A stretch of 64,000 nt of DNA from a virus: positions 29,905-93,904 of IMG/VR virus record IMGVR_UViG_3300019754_000001; one strand, given 5' to 3'. A program made the translations under genes and the position numbers. Under the pieces are notes generated by a model. It was given only the letters and a program-made list of their open reading frames with translations, was not told the DNA's origin and searched no databases. Below, one piece after another: positions 1-9,192 of this stretch (position 1 is the first letter of the stretch; each line of letters opens with the position of its first letter).

Positions 1-1
1 C

Positions 2-223
2 GTCGAAGTAGTATCAGATTCAGGTATGGTAATAGATTATGTAAATCCTCCAGAACTGAATTTAGAATACCCTTATATAACAATAGGGAGTAGTCATTCT
101 ATTAGACCTGTAATGGAACCTTTAGTAATGCGATTAAAAAAGAATACTCCAATATACTGCATGGATAATAATACAAGTATAAAGACAGTTGGAGAATACA
201 TTAAAAGCATAAACGAATATTAA
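2..223 (+). CDS. C-terminal part of an unidentified early-region protein
   Basis: The reading frame is open from the first bases of the window to the TAA at 221-223, so only the last 73 or so residues are present and the true start lies outside. An internal ATG at 26 is unlikely to be the start because the frame continues upstream without a stop. I see no motif I trust; the stretch reading GMVIDYVNPPEL is the most distinctive. It is followed after 7 nt by the next gene on the same strand, so it belongs to the plus-strand operon of small genes. Confidence 0.6.
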   Translation, partial: VEVVSDSGMVIDYVNPPELNLEYPYITIGSSHSIRPVMEPLVMRLKKNTPIYCMDNNTSIKTVGEYIKSINEY

Positions 224-230
224 ATAAAAC

Positions 231-425
231 ATGGCAAAGAAAGTAACAACAATAGAAGAAGTATATTCAGACATACTGGATAATAATATCCGAACTAACT
301 TAGTAGACAGCCCAATATGGAAAAATTGTTTACATAAAGATGATATGGGGGCTAAAGATAAGAAATACAAATACCGTATCAAATTTGAAGGTACCTTACC
401 AATACAACTTTTAAATATAAAGTAA
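231..425 (+). CDS. Small hypothetical protein, 64 aa
   Basis: A 64-residue protein, mixed acidic and basic, with no signal peptide, membrane segment or recognisable motif. Its stop codon overlaps the next start by one base (TAATG at 423-427), so it is probably translationally coupled to the 85-aa gene that follows. It is supported as a gene mainly by its place in a tightly packed run of plus-strand genes and by lysine-rich AT-type codon use like its neighbours. Confidence 0.6.
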   Translation: MAKKVTTIEEVYSDILDNNIRTNLVDSPIWKNCLHKDDMGAKDKKYKYRIKFEGTLPIQLLNIK

Positions 426-682
426 TGGATTTAAAAGATAAGATAGCAGTATTTAAAGGAGAGTTAGCAGACCTTGAATGGAAACAGGACAGATGGGGTA
501 ACTTTAAAAAGAAAGTTATTCGGAATGGAAAGGAAGTAGAATGCAGAGTTAAGTTTAAAAGTACGTCCGTACGAGTAGAGCAGAAAACCAGTAATGGAGA
601 TTGGGCTAACTTGTCAAGAGTCGCTCTCTACATATCTAAACAGTCTAGCATGGAAGGAATGCTAAAAAACTTTAATTTGTAA
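425..682 (+). CDS. Small basic hypothetical protein, 85 aa
   Basis: An 85-residue protein rich in lysine and arginine, with two short beta-rich stretches (WGNFKKKVIRNGKEVECRVKF and SVRVEQKTSNGDWANLSRVA). The composition would suit nucleic-acid binding, but that is only inference. It overlaps both neighbours by a single base (TAATG junctions at each end), a strong sign of coupled translation in one operon with the exonuclease gene downstream. Confidence 0.65.
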   Translation: MDLKDKIAVFKGELADLEWKQDRWGNFKKKVIRNGKEVECRVKFKSTSVRVEQKTSNGDWANLSRVALYISKQSSMEGMLKNFNL

Positions 683-1575
683 TGAAATACTTTATAGATA
701 CAGAGTTCCACGAATACGGTAAACAACCTAAAGTATTAGGGTTAAAAGTAGGTAAACCTATTGATACTATAGATTTAATTAGTATTGGTATAGTTAGTGA
801 GGAAATAGGAGAACCTCTAGCCTCCATGACTGACGAAAGAAGAAATAATTTAATTAAATCTGGAAAAGGGATTAAACATCAAAATAGTAGAGAATACTAT
901 GCTATATGTAAAGAGTTTGATTTAAAAGCTGCTTGGGATAATGAGTGGTTGAAGGAGAATGTATTGAAGTCTATACATGAGGAACTTGTAAATATGAATA
1001 TACAAGATGCTAAGAGAGCTACAAGATTTATGGTTGGAGGTGTACTTCTATCAGAACAGTTTACATACAGGAAGTTTAAAAGACTTATAAACAAATATGG
1101 TAAAACTAAAAAGCAGATAGCTGAGGAGGTTAAGAAGTTCGTTTTACTAAAAGAAATTGGAGAGGATGGAAGATGTAAATGCACTTGTGCAGATACATGT
1201 CTAAACGGCAAAGCTGGCTCTGCTGATAGATGTACTACGCAAGAATTACATAAATATCTACCTGAGTTTTATGCCTACTATGCAGATTATGATTGGGTAG
1301 TATTCTGTTGGCTATTTGGAAGAATGATTGATTTGCCTAAGGGTTTTCCTATGTACTGTAACGATTTAAAGCAGGACTTGGATGCTTATGTGAATGACAA
1401 ATGGCTTCCTGGCAGTATATCTTATATGAAAGGTGTGAATGATAATGTAACTTTTGATTTAGCTTTAGAGAAATTAAAAGGATTGCCTGAATACCCTAAA
1501 CAAGAGAATGAACATAATGCTCTAGCTGATGCTAAGTGGAATAAGGAATTGTACAGTTTTATAAATTCATTATAA
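682..1575 (+). CDS. DEDDh-family 3'-5' exonuclease with a cysteine-rich insert
   Basis: 297 aa. The first Exo motif is at the N terminus (FIDTEF: D6 and E8). A central YADYDW segment fits the second, and HNALADA near the C terminus supplies the third (H278, D283). This arrangement fits the DEDDh fold and especially the compact 3'-5' exoribonucleases of the Rv2179c type, so it likely trims RNA or DNA 3' ends using two metal ions. An unusual insert at about residues 155-185 contains five cysteines, including CKCTC; this may bind zinc. The gene is coupled by TAATG overlaps to both neighbours. The fold is fairly sure; whether the substrate is RNA or DNA is not. Confidence 0.8.
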   Translation: MKYFIDTEFHEYGKQPKVLGLKVGKPIDTIDLISIGIVSEEIGEPLASMTDERRNNLIKSGKGIKHQNSREYYAICKEFDLKAAWDNEWLKENVLKSIHEELVNMNIQDAKRATRFMVGGVLLSEQFTYRKFKRLINKYGKTKKQIAEEVKKFVLLKEIGEDGRCKCTCADTCLNGKAGSADRCTTQELHKYLPEFYAYYADYDWVVFCWLFGRMIDLPKGFPMYCNDLKQDLDAYVNDKWLPGSISYMKGVNDNVTFDLALEKLKGLPEYPKQENEHNALADAKWNKELYSFINSL

Positions 1576-1787
1576 TGAATAGAAGACAGAAAAATAAGCA
1601 ACGTAAAAAGTCTATATTAATTTATGATATGGCAGCTGCTCCTGTAAATGCATCTCTAGAAGATATATCACTACTATATAGTAAATTTGGATTAGTAGTA
1701 TACGATAGCTTTAGAGGTAATAAGCCTGAAATAGTTCCTAGAAGAAATACAAATCTATTTAAATTTAAAGATAAAGACAAAATATGA
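1575..1787 (+). CDS. Small hypothetical protein with basic N terminus, 70 aa
   Basis: A 70-residue protein that starts with a strongly basic segment (MNRRQKNKQRKKS) followed by a mixed region and a lysine-rich tail. There is no recognised family. It begins at a TAATG overlap with the exonuclease gene and ends in an ATGA overlap with the DHH gene (ATG at 1784, TGA at 1785-1787), so it sits between two predicted phosphodiester hydrolases in the same translational relay. Confidence 0.6.
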   Translation: MNRRQKNKQRKKSILIYDMAAAPVNASLEDISLLYSKFGLVVYDSFRGNKPEIVPRRNTNLFKFKDKDKI

Positions 1788-2719
1788 AAATAATATGTAT
1801 ATATCACTCTCGAGATCTGGATGGGTGGATGAGTGCTGCAATAGTTAAACATTGGTTTGAAGAAACTGTTAATAGAAAAGGTGAAGAAGATATTCCTGTA
1901 GATAGTTTAGATTTTATAGGTTACGACTATGGTCAACCTATTCCTGATTTAAATGAATACGATAAAGTAATAATGTGTGATGTTAGTTTTCCACCAGATA
2001 AAATGGAAGAAGTATATGATTCAAGTGAATTCATATGGATAGACCACCATAAATCAGCTATAGAAGCCAGTAAATGGATTAATAATACTGTAGACGGATT
2101 AAGAGATACTAATTATGCAGCCTGTGAATTAACATGGAAATATTTCTTTCCTGATGAAGAGATACCTGAAATAGTTAGACTACTTGGTAGATATGATTGC
2201 TTTGGACATAAAGGTACGGACGAAGAACAGAAAGTATTAGAGTTTCAATATGGTGCAAGACACTATATGAATAATTATAATGATTGTTATACCTGGCTTA
2301 CGGGAAATGGTACTGAAGAATCTTTGGTGAATGCTATATTGGATTATGGCATTCCTATTTATCAATACCTTTGTACAGAAGCTAAACAGATTTATAGCAA
2401 AGCTTTTGAGATTTTATTAGTAGAAAACAAAGAAGATGTTACTGTAGGAGAACAAGTGAAAAAGTTCCTTTGTGTAAACCAAGAAAGATTTAATCCTATA
2501 AACTTTGGTATAGATTACCATAAAGAAGGATATGATGGATTTGCTTGTTTCTGGTTAAAAGATGGAAAGTGGATGTGGTCATTATATAATGACAATGGGC
2601 AAGTAGACTGTTCACTAATAGCTAAACAGTATGGAGGCGGCGGTCATAAAGGAGCTGCTGGTTTTGTATGTGACCGCAATACAATGTTAAATATAATTAA
2701 ACGAATAAGTAAAATATAA
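1784..2719 (+). CDS. DHH/DHHA1-family phosphoesterase
   Basis: 311 aa. The N terminus shows the DHH domain: SRDLDG with D11 and D13, then CDVSF with D66, then the name-giving DHH at 87-89 (WIDHHKS). The C-terminal DHHA1 substrate-binding motif is GGGGHKGAAGF at 284-294. Family members hydrolyse short RNA (NrnA), pAp, or linear and cyclic dinucleotides, using manganese. Lying two genes from a DEDDh exonuclease, it may finish RNA degradation to mononucleotides. Removing cyclic-nucleotide defence signals is a second possibility. The fold is confident; the substrate is inference. The start is fixed by the ATGA overlap with the gene before it. Confidence 0.88.
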   Translation: MKIICIYHSRDLDGWMSAAIVKHWFEETVNRKGEEDIPVDSLDFIGYDYGQPIPDLNEYDKVIMCDVSFPPDKMEEVYDSSEFIWIDHHKSAIEASKWINNTVDGLRDTNYAACELTWKYFFPDEEIPEIVRLLGRYDCFGHKGTDEEQKVLEFQYGARHYMNNYNDCYTWLTGNGTEESLVNAILDYGIPIYQYLCTEAKQIYSKAFEILLVENKEDVTVGEQVKKFLCVNQERFNPINFGIDYHKEGYDGFACFWLKDGKWMWSLYNDNGQVDCSLIAKQYGGGGHKGAAGFVCDRNTMLNIIKRISKI

Positions 2720-2725
2720 GAATTA

Positions 2726-2908
2726 ATGGAAGACAAAGAATATAATTATAGATTAATATTTATAGATGGACATAGATTTGATACAAAAAGCAATAAAAGT
2801 TTAAAAGAATTTACAGAATATTTATTAGAGCTTAAAATAATATTTACTAATGATGCCTCTTTCATGGTAGCTCATCTAGTAGTAATACAAGACATTACAA
2901 ATAAATAA
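2726..2908 (+). CDS. Small hypothetical protein, 60 aa
   Basis: A 60-residue protein following the phosphoesterase after a 6-nt gap. It contains no motif that I recognise. Its sequence is ordinary for a soluble small domain (alternating charged and hydrophobic residues, no membrane segment). It is kept as a gene because it fills the operon spacing without overlapping anything and matches the codon use around it. Confidence 0.5.
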   Translation: MEDKEYNYRLIFIDGHRFDTKSNKSLKEFTEYLLELKIIFTNDASFMVAHLVVIQDITNK

Positions 2909-2924
2909 TTAAATATTATAGGAA

Positions 2925-3725
2925 ATGAATAAAAGTTTCACAGTTTTAGGAAACGCACATCTAATAAAGCAGTTCTTAGAAGATATAAGAATAAAAGGAT
3001 ATGAATTTAAAGGAAATGAATTTATATTACAAATATTCTTAAAGTACTTTGAAGTAGCAGCAGAGGCAGATAAATCACACTATGACCTAGATACTCAATA
3101 TAAGGATGCTTTAGACCATTACAAACAATTAGAATTAGATGATATAGCTGATAAGGGAGCAAATAGTGTACTAAATGACCTTATGTATAAAGCCTTCACA
3201 CATACTTACCAGTACGAAAAGCAGCAAGAAGAGAAAGAGAAAGTAGAAAGAGCGTATAGGGAAAAAGTAGAAAGGATGGCAGAAGGATTTTGGGAAAAGG
3301 GTGGCATACGCATAATTCATATAAACCGTGTGGATTACCTCCAACCTCCCCCCGGATTTAAGTTAAGTAGTTCAGATGTAATAGGTGTAATAGACCATAA
3401 TAGAAAAGAATCTGCAAAAGAGTATGGATTTAAATTAACAAATCCAAATACAGAAGAAATGCTAGAAAAATTAGCAAGTTTTTATACACCCAAAGAAGAT
3501 AGTTTAAATATGGGCTTTCTTACCTACGTTACAAACGATAAAGAAAAAATACATAGTATAGACACTGAAGTATTTGCAGTAAGAGGTACAGGTATTCAGA
3601 AGATGACTTTACTTGAAGCTCTCCAAATGCAAGATGTTATTATTTTTGCTAGAGAAGAGAACGCTAACAAGTGTGCATACGATAGGCACGTTGAAAGATT
3701 AAAGAAAGTATATAAACAGAAATAG
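2925..3725 (+). CDS. Hypothetical protein with central coiled coil, 266 aa
   Basis: 266 aa. Residues from about 60 to 130 are highly charged and helical (a run rich in EKQQEEKEKVERAYREKVERM), typical of a coiled coil. The N and C parts look globular. I do not recognise a family. The last section contains GTGIQKMTLLEALQMQDVII, which could be a helical binding element. It ends with TAG, which shows that TAG is a normal stop in this genome. The next gene starts 2 nt later. Confidence 0.75.
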   Translation: MNKSFTVLGNAHLIKQFLEDIRIKGYEFKGNEFILQIFLKYFEVAAEADKSHYDLDTQYKDALDHYKQLELDDIADKGANSVLNDLMYKAFTHTYQYEKQQEEKEKVERAYREKVERMAEGFWEKGGIRIIHINRVDYLQPPPGFKLSSSDVIGVIDHNRKESAKEYGFKLTNPNTEEMLEKLASFYTPKEDSLNMGFLTYVTNDKEKIHSIDTEVFAVRGTGIQKMTLLEALQMQDVIIFAREENANKCAYDRHVERLKKVYKQK

Positions 3726-3726
3726 T

Positions 3727-4032
3727 ATGAAAGATAAATTAAAATTTAAATTAGATTCAGAAGAACTTCGCAATATAGTATATGAAAATTACTGCATAGA
3801 TACTAACGGAAATGAATGGGAATTTGAAACTATAGAGAATATTCATGAGGGAGAAGGAAGACATGAAACATTCTGGAGTAGGGTAGTTAAAAGAAATGAC
3901 GGGATTTTCTTTAAGATTAAGTGGGCTAGCTCTATAAAAGATAATATGGATTGGGAAGTATGTAACCCCCTAAAAGAGTACACTGTTGAAGAGGTAATTG
4001 CAACAGATGTAACAATTACAAAGTATTTATAA
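3727..4032 (+). CDS. Hypothetical protein, 101 aa
   Basis: An acidic, tryptophan-containing 101-residue protein predicted to be mostly beta strands, with no recognised motif. It starts one base after the stop codon of the 266-aa gene, so the two are very probably co-translated. A 60-nt A/T-rich gap separates it from the last gene of the operon. Confidence 0.6.
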   Translation: MKDKLKFKLDSEELRNIVYENYCIDTNGNEWEFETIENIHEGEGRHETFWSRVVKRNDGIFFKIKWASSIKDNMDWEVCNPLKEYTVEEVIATDVTITKYL

Positions 4033-4092
4033 CTATAATTATATTCAATAGATAGCATAGACAAATTAAATTCTTACTTAAATAATATTAAT

Positions 4093-4395
4093 ATGAGAGA
4101 ATTTAAAACAAGCCCATATGGAGATATAGTAGATTTAGATGATAAAGAAACATTTAAGCACTTACCAAATACCATTAAATCACTGGGAAAGCTAATGCTT
4201 AGTGAAATAGGATATGCTATTTGCTATATGGATTATTGGCATAAAGATGTATTTAAAATAGATGACCCACAGAGAAAAAGAGTAAACAAGCTAATTAAAG
4301 ACTTCACAGAGAACGAAATAAATAACTATAAGAACGTTAAGTGGTATAGAGAGCAGGTATTCTTATTTCAGGATGAGATAGAAAATATGTGTTAA
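4093..4395 (+). CDS. Hypothetical protein, last gene of the plus-strand operon, 100 aa
   Basis: A 100-residue protein of helical character with no known motif (MREFKTSPYGDIVDLDDKET at the start). It is the last plus-strand gene before the convergent virion operon; its stop lies about 20 nt upstream of the bidirectional terminator. Function unknown. Confidence 0.6.
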   Translation: MREFKTSPYGDIVDLDDKETFKHLPNTIKSLGKLMLSEIGYAICYMDYWHKDVFKIDDPQRKRVNKLIKDFTENEINNYKNVKWYREQVFLFQDEIENMC

Positions 4396-4408
4396 AGATT
4401 AGCACAAA

Positions 4409-4457
4409 CAAAAAAAGGGGAACCCTACCATTACGGTAGAGTTCCCCTATTTTTTTT
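4409..4457. terminator. Bidirectional rho-independent terminator between convergent operons
   Basis: A 13-bp hairpin with one mismatch (arms 4417-4429 and 4435-4447, loop ATTAC) is flanked by A6 on the left and T8 on the right. It therefore ends in a U tract when read from either strand. It closes the plus-strand early-type operon and, on the other strand, the virion operon, whose last stop codon lies inside the T run. Confidence 0.93.
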
Positions 4458-7400
4458 ACAACCACCTCTGGAACATAGCCAATCCAGGGATTGCTCTAAA
4501 AGTTCCTTTAATGAGGTAAGTTTCATCATGTCTAGCATCATCGCTAGTTGCGTATTTAGTAACCACGCTAGGAATATTGACTACATTGTCAATTGTTCTT
4601 AGAAGTGGGGATGGATTCTTAAACATATCCATAAGAGCTTTAGGGTTCATATAGAGTGATACATCATCTTGCAACCTAGATACTGTCTTATATGCTAATC
4701 TGTAACCTTCAGCCTTCTCATCTTCATCATCAAATGCTAAATTAGCTATCAACATAGCAGCACTCATCATAAGAAACCATTGAATCTCCTTCAAGTTTCT
4801 TCTCATGTTGTCTAAATCTGTTTGCATCTCTTTATTATCTGCATTAAACTCTTCTCCAACTGCTAAGTTCTTTAATAGTATTGATTTCATTATCTTAACA
4901 CTATTGGCAAAGCCTAAGTCTTTATAGGTTCTATATCTACCCTTCACAGGGTCTCCCATCTGGTCATCTTCTTTATAAGTTTCTATTCTAGTTGCAATAC
5001 CCTCAGCTATCCAAGATTTAAGAGCTAATGTAGCCCTCCCTATTAAATACTTCTTAGCTTGCATAGGGGAGGAGGGGTCATAGTTACCATGAACCCTCTT
5101 AATTAGCTGTATTAGATTGTTTCTCTTCTTTGTAAAGCTATTTGACTTAGTAGCATCATACATAGTATCCCATTGCTCACTGTCTAAAACTTCTTCTGAC
5201 ATGTTAGCGTGGTTATCATAAGACTCCCACAAGCTAACTTCTGTGCCGTCTACAGTTTGAACTTTAGTGTGCATTAGATTAGCAACCAACACAGCAGCTT
5301 GATTTAAATATTCAGCCCTTTTAGTAAGTTCCATTGGGGCAGCCAAGCCAAGTTTCTTATTATGCTCTTTAATCTTAGAACTCCCAGAGGCATCCTCCAA
5401 CAAGTCAAACATAATACCATATTTTGCCATAAGACTTCTAACTTTAGTAGAAACATCATCAACACGTCCTGTAGCAGATCTCTTCATTGAGTGCTTTAAT
5501 ACACCCATAGCTCTATTAAGTTCCTGCTTAGTGAAATACCTACCAGAAGCAGCTTCTACACTATTTGATATATACCCATATAAAGTATTTGTAAGTGCTG
5601 AGGAAGCATTCCAACCCAAAGATGTAAAAAAAGTTAACTTTAAAGCTTTATCGAATGCCTTGACGGGTGATACAAATCCAGTATCTTGTACCGCATCTTT
5701 CCTTGCCTGTATACTTAATTTTCTTTCTTCATAATCTTCTTTTTCTACTCTGCCGTGCATCATATCTAGCTCTAATTCATTCTTTTCTTTTTTTAATGCT
5801 TTTAATGTTTTTCTTGCCTCTTTTGTTAATCCTACCTTGGTTGATAAAATTCCACCCTTATTATGGCCTTTATTGTATAATATATTATCTATTTCATACT
5901 CTAACTGCCTAACAACATTAAGTTTTTCTCCCTTACCTATCTTATTTCTTATAATGCTATTGGATTTTGATTTTTCTATTTCTATTGATTTTTCTACCAT
6001 CTCCTTTCCTATTGTTAATATATCTTCTACTGCTGATTTTCTTTTATAGTTAATTGCTGAAAAGGAAAACATTTTAAATGCTTTTATAACATCAGAAGAC
6101 TTGCTATTAAATTCTCTATCGTAGTCACTTTTTATACTATCTCTAGTTCCTTTAACTACATCTAAAATATCTTTTTGTATTTTTATTGATGCTTCCGTAG
6201 CCCCTTTACTAGTAATGTGGCCATTAAATACAGACTCTTGTCTTATATAGTCTTTTTCAGCCTTACTTAATGCAACTCTTAATTTTCCTACAGTATCCTT
6301 AGTAAACTTAATAGGAACTGATTTTATAGGCTTACCGTTACTATCTCTCAACTGAGAATCTAAATCATCCTGCTCCTCTGAAAGGCCCCCATAGACTCTA
6401 TCTAATAGAGACTTTCCTGTAATTACACCTGCTATACCCTCATCTCTAACTTTTTCAAGTATGTCTTTATTTACCTGAGGTAAGTGATTATGTTGTAAAG
6501 CGTATGCAACGTGGGGTGGAAAGTAATCCTTAAGGTTGTTAATATTCTCTGTTATAAAATTATAAAGCTTTCCGTATGTTTCTGGATTGTTTTGTATAAA
6601 TTCATAATCTTTATCATACCATTCACTCTTTTGTCCATTTACCTCACTTTTTGGTGCATAGGATAGAAATCTTGTAACACTGGTAAAGTTAGTAGTTTCT
6701 ACATTATTACTAGTTAACTCTTCATATAACTGCATTGGGTTATTATAAGATTCCCACTCAGCTATCTTACCCTTGTATTCTGCTATTGTTTTAAATCCTA
6801 CCCTCCCCGCATCGTGGTATCTCTGAAAGGTTTCAACAACTGCCACTTTAGATTTATTATAAGATGTAATCTTCTTTTCCATAGATGATACCAATCTCTC
6901 TCCTACAACTTCACCTAATAGGTCTTTTATCTTAGCAATCTCTTCATTTCTAGCGTCCTCATTATCATTACCAAAAAGGATATTATAGTTAGGTAAATAA
7001 ATATTATCCATAAAGTCTTGATAAGCTTTCTTTTTTTGATTCTTCTTTCTAGCATCCTTAACCCTATTAAGTTGACCTAACTCTACTCTTTGTTTAGATT
7101 TCCAATCATAGTAGCTTTGTGAAAAAACATCTACAAGATTTTTAGTTATATTACCATCAGCATCTTTCTGTAACACCCTCTCGTTAAAATCTTTTCCATT
7201 CTTATCGAATCCAGTCTCCTCTAATATCTTAGTCAATTGAATACCAATAGTTTCCTCAAATTCAGCCATAATGTTTCTATTAGTGTCTTTAAGGACTCCT
7301 GATAGATAAGATACTAATTTATTATCTACCCTAGAACTATCCATTACAGCAGACCAAAGTAGCCCTACATCTTTAATTTCTGTTAAATCTTTTAATGGTA

Positions 7401-9057
7401 TGGGGTCTCCATTCTTATCTTTAGCCAAGTCACTTATAACAGTTCTAGTTAAATTGAGAAGTGTATTATCTAATTCATTTAGCTTAGCTTCAATTCGTTC
7501 CGCTTCGTCAGTTCGGGGAGAATCTTCAAGCCTATAAATAGGTTTACCTGAAGACTTGTTAATACCCTTGACTTCTAAAACTTGACTGACCATGGAGCGG
7601 AGGGCAGATATCTCCTCACTAGCTTGTTTAACATCTGTTACAGTTACTCTTTTGTTACTCGTTAATACACCCTCTATATTAGATATACTTTTTTCTGCAA
7701 TATCTATTACATTTTTAACTAAGGCGCTCTTTTTTAATTTCTCTATATTTTCTTTTATCTCTTCTATTCTAACCATTACGGATTCCTTAGTCTCCGGATT
7801 CTTACTTATTGAATTATAAAGACTGTTCTTTCTAACTTTTAATTCATTTATAGCTTTAGTTAGAATGGCATCAGAAATCGGGTCTATATTACCATCAGTG
7901 TCTTCTCCCCCAAAGTAGCTTGACTCAAATACATCAGTAGATACATGGTCGTCAAAGAACATTATATCATCATCTATTAATTCTTCATTCTCTATTAAAG
8001 ACCCTTCATAGTCTTCAACTGTATCAAAGGCCGCATTAACATTATCATTAAGACCATTAAAAAAGTCATCGTCATCAATATCGTCTTGAGACCTATTATT
8101 AGTCTGTCTATATCTAGCCTCCCCTTCCAATATCTTTCTAAGCCTTGCATTGTTGTTTTCTAGCTTATTTGTGTATAAGTAATCACTAGTTGTATTTAAT
8201 ATTGCATGCAGTGCTGACCCTTTATTTACACTGATATTTAACAGTCCACTAATATAGTCTAATATACCTTCCCACACTGACTTCTTAGAGTTGAATTTAA
8301 TACCATTTAAAAAATCTCTAAATACACCTTCAGTTAAGGCATAAGATAAAAACTCATCAACACTTTCAATTACTACTGTATCAAGTCCATAACTTTCCAT
8401 TAAGTTCCGGTCTTCCAGTAGTCCTTTTACATGTTCGTATACCTCATCTATTCTTTCTTTAAATATCTGCTCTTCCTCAGTTTTAGGGTTTAGTAATGCC
8501 GCCACTGTAATAACATGTAGCATCTCATGAGTGGCTGTTAATCTAAACTCTTCCTTACTCACTGTCTTATCTAAAAATAATCTTATCTTGTCGTTTTCTA
8601 TCACTTCTATAAAACCTGCTGTGCCTTCAGCTCTATCTTCATCTGTGAGTAAAGTAGTATCGTTTGTGTATTCTAAAACTGTTCCAGATTCTTCGACTTT
8701 AGATACTAGCTTATCGAAGAGGGGGTAGTTTGGGTCTTCTGAATCTACTTCTCCATAGTCTTCAGTTAGGTTACTTAAGGTGAGGGGCTCTTTACCAATT
8801 ATTTCGTTTACTATTCTATCGACACCTGCTATTGATTCTATTAGTATTTCTTTATCTAGTGGTATATCCACTCCATCAAACGTATCCCAAACCTTATAAG
8901 CCATATCCATAGCTACCTTATCATTACCTTCTCTTAGGGCTCTTTCTCCCTCATTTCTAAATTCACTATTAGTTAGCGGTTTACCATCAAATAGTGTTAC
9001 AATTTCGTTGAACTCAAAGCGAGCTTCACCGTCATTTATATTTGGACATTTTGCCAT
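4456..9057 (-). CDS. Giant virion protein with zincin-type metallopeptidase motif, 1533 aa
   Basis: Last gene of the morphogenesis operon. Near the N terminus, TATHEMLHVITV contains a zincin HExxH motif (H177, E178, H181) with a downstream EFLSYALTEG segment that could supply a third ligand. The remainder is mainly long charged helices with coiled-coil character. At the C-terminal side a stretch rich in small hydrophobics (WFLMMSAAMLIANLAF) could enter a membrane. In crAss-like phages a large protein next to the RNA polymerase gene is typically packaged and ejected; I infer the same here. The gene has its own 135-nt leader carrying a motif shared with the divergent control region, so it may be transcribed separately. 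Peptidase activity is a prediction. Confidence 0.75.
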   Translation of the reverse strand: MAKCPNINDGEARFEFNEIVTLFDGKPLTNSEFRNEGERALREGNDKVAMDMAYKVWDTFDGVDIPLDKEILIESIAGVDRIVNEIIGKEPLTLSNLTEDYGEVDSEDPNYPLFDKLVSKVEESGTVLEYTNDTTLLTDEDRAEGTAGFIEVIENDKIRLFLDKTVSKEEFRLTATHEMLHVITVAALLNPKTEEEQIFKERIDEVYEHVKGLLEDRNLMESYGLDTVVIESVDEFLSYALTEGVFRDFLNGIKFNSKKSVWEGILDYISGLLNISVNKGSALHAILNTTSDYLYTNKLENNNARLRKILEGEARYRQTNNRSQDDIDDDDFFNGLNDNVNAAFDTVEDYEGSLIENEELIDDDIMFFDDHVSTDVFESSYFGGEDTDGNIDPISDAILTKAINELKVRKNSLYNSISKNPETKESVMVRIEEIKENIEKLKKSALVKNVIDIAEKSISNIEGVLTSNKRVTVTDVKQASEEISALRSMVSQVLEVKGINKSSGKPIYRLEDSPRTDEAERIEAKLNELDNTLLNLTRTVISDLAKDKNGDPIPLKDLTEIKDVGLLWSAVMDSSRVDNKLVSYLSGVLKDTNRNIMAEFEETIGIQLTKILEETGFDKNGKDFNERVLQKDADGNITKNLVDVFSQSYYDWKSKQRVELGQLNRVKDARKKNQKKKAYQDFMDNIYLPNYNILFGNDNEDARNEEIAKIKDLLGEVVGERLVSSMEKKITSYNKSKVAVVETFQRYHDAGRVGFKTIAEYKGKIAEWESYNNPMQLYEELTSNNVETTNFTSVTRFLSYAPKSEVNGQKSEWYDKDYEFIQNNPETYGKLYNFITENINNLKDYFPPHVAYALQHNHLPQVNKDILEKVRDEGIAGVITGKSLLDRVYGGLSEEQDDLDSQLRDSNGKPIKSVPIKFTKDTVGKLRVALSKAEKDYIRQESVFNGHITSKGATEASIKIQKDILDVVKGTRDSIKSDYDREFNSKSSDVIKAFKMFSFSAINYKRKSAVEDILTIGKEMVEKSIEIEKSKSNSIIRNKIGKGEKLNVVRQLEYEIDNILYNKGHNKGGILSTKVGLTKEARKTLKALKKEKNELELDMMHGRVEKEDYEERKLSIQARKDAVQDTGFVSPVKAFDKALKLTFFTSLGWNASSALTNTLYGYISNSVEAASGRYFTKQELNRAMGVLKHSMKRSATGRVDDVSTKVRSLMAKYGIMFDLLEDASGSSKIKEHNKKLGLAAPMELTKRAEYLNQAAVLVANLMHTKVQTVDGTEVSLWESYDNHANMSEEVLDSEQWDTMYDATKSNSFTKKRNNLIQLIKRVHGNYDPSSPMQAKKYLIGRATLALKSWIAEGIATRIETYKEDDQMGDPVKGRYRTYKDLGFANSVKIMKSILLKNLAVGEEFNADNKEMQTDLDNMRRNLKEIQWFLMMSAAMLIANLAFDDEDEKAEGYRLAYKTVSRLQDDVSLYMNPKALMDMFKNPSPLLRTIDNVVNIPSVVTKYATSDDARHDETYLIKGTFRAIPGLAMFQRWL

Positions 9058-9192
9058 TTGTATATAGTATTAAAATATTTTATTATTAGCCATAGAAGAA
9101 GACAATATTTCTACTATTGTAGTAATCCCGGCGGAATTAGTGTTGTACAGGCTACCAACCCATAGGAAAGGCAACCTGTACACTTAACTAAT
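9058..9192 (-). promoter_or_regulatory. Leader between the RNAP gene and the 1533-aa gene, with shared motif
   Basis: This gap holds, in minus-strand order, a hairpin with 8-bp arms TGTACAGG/CCTGTACA (about 9152-9181), a CTAC-AATA-GTAG hairpin, then GTCTTCTTCTATGGC (complement of 9089-9103). That 15-mer is identical to one at 57550-57564 and shares its last 12 bases with 57694-57705. Each copy follows a CGCCG. The position fits a phage promoter for the 1533-aa gene, with the first hairpin ending or processing the RNAP transcript. No T run follows the hairpin. Confidence 0.5.
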
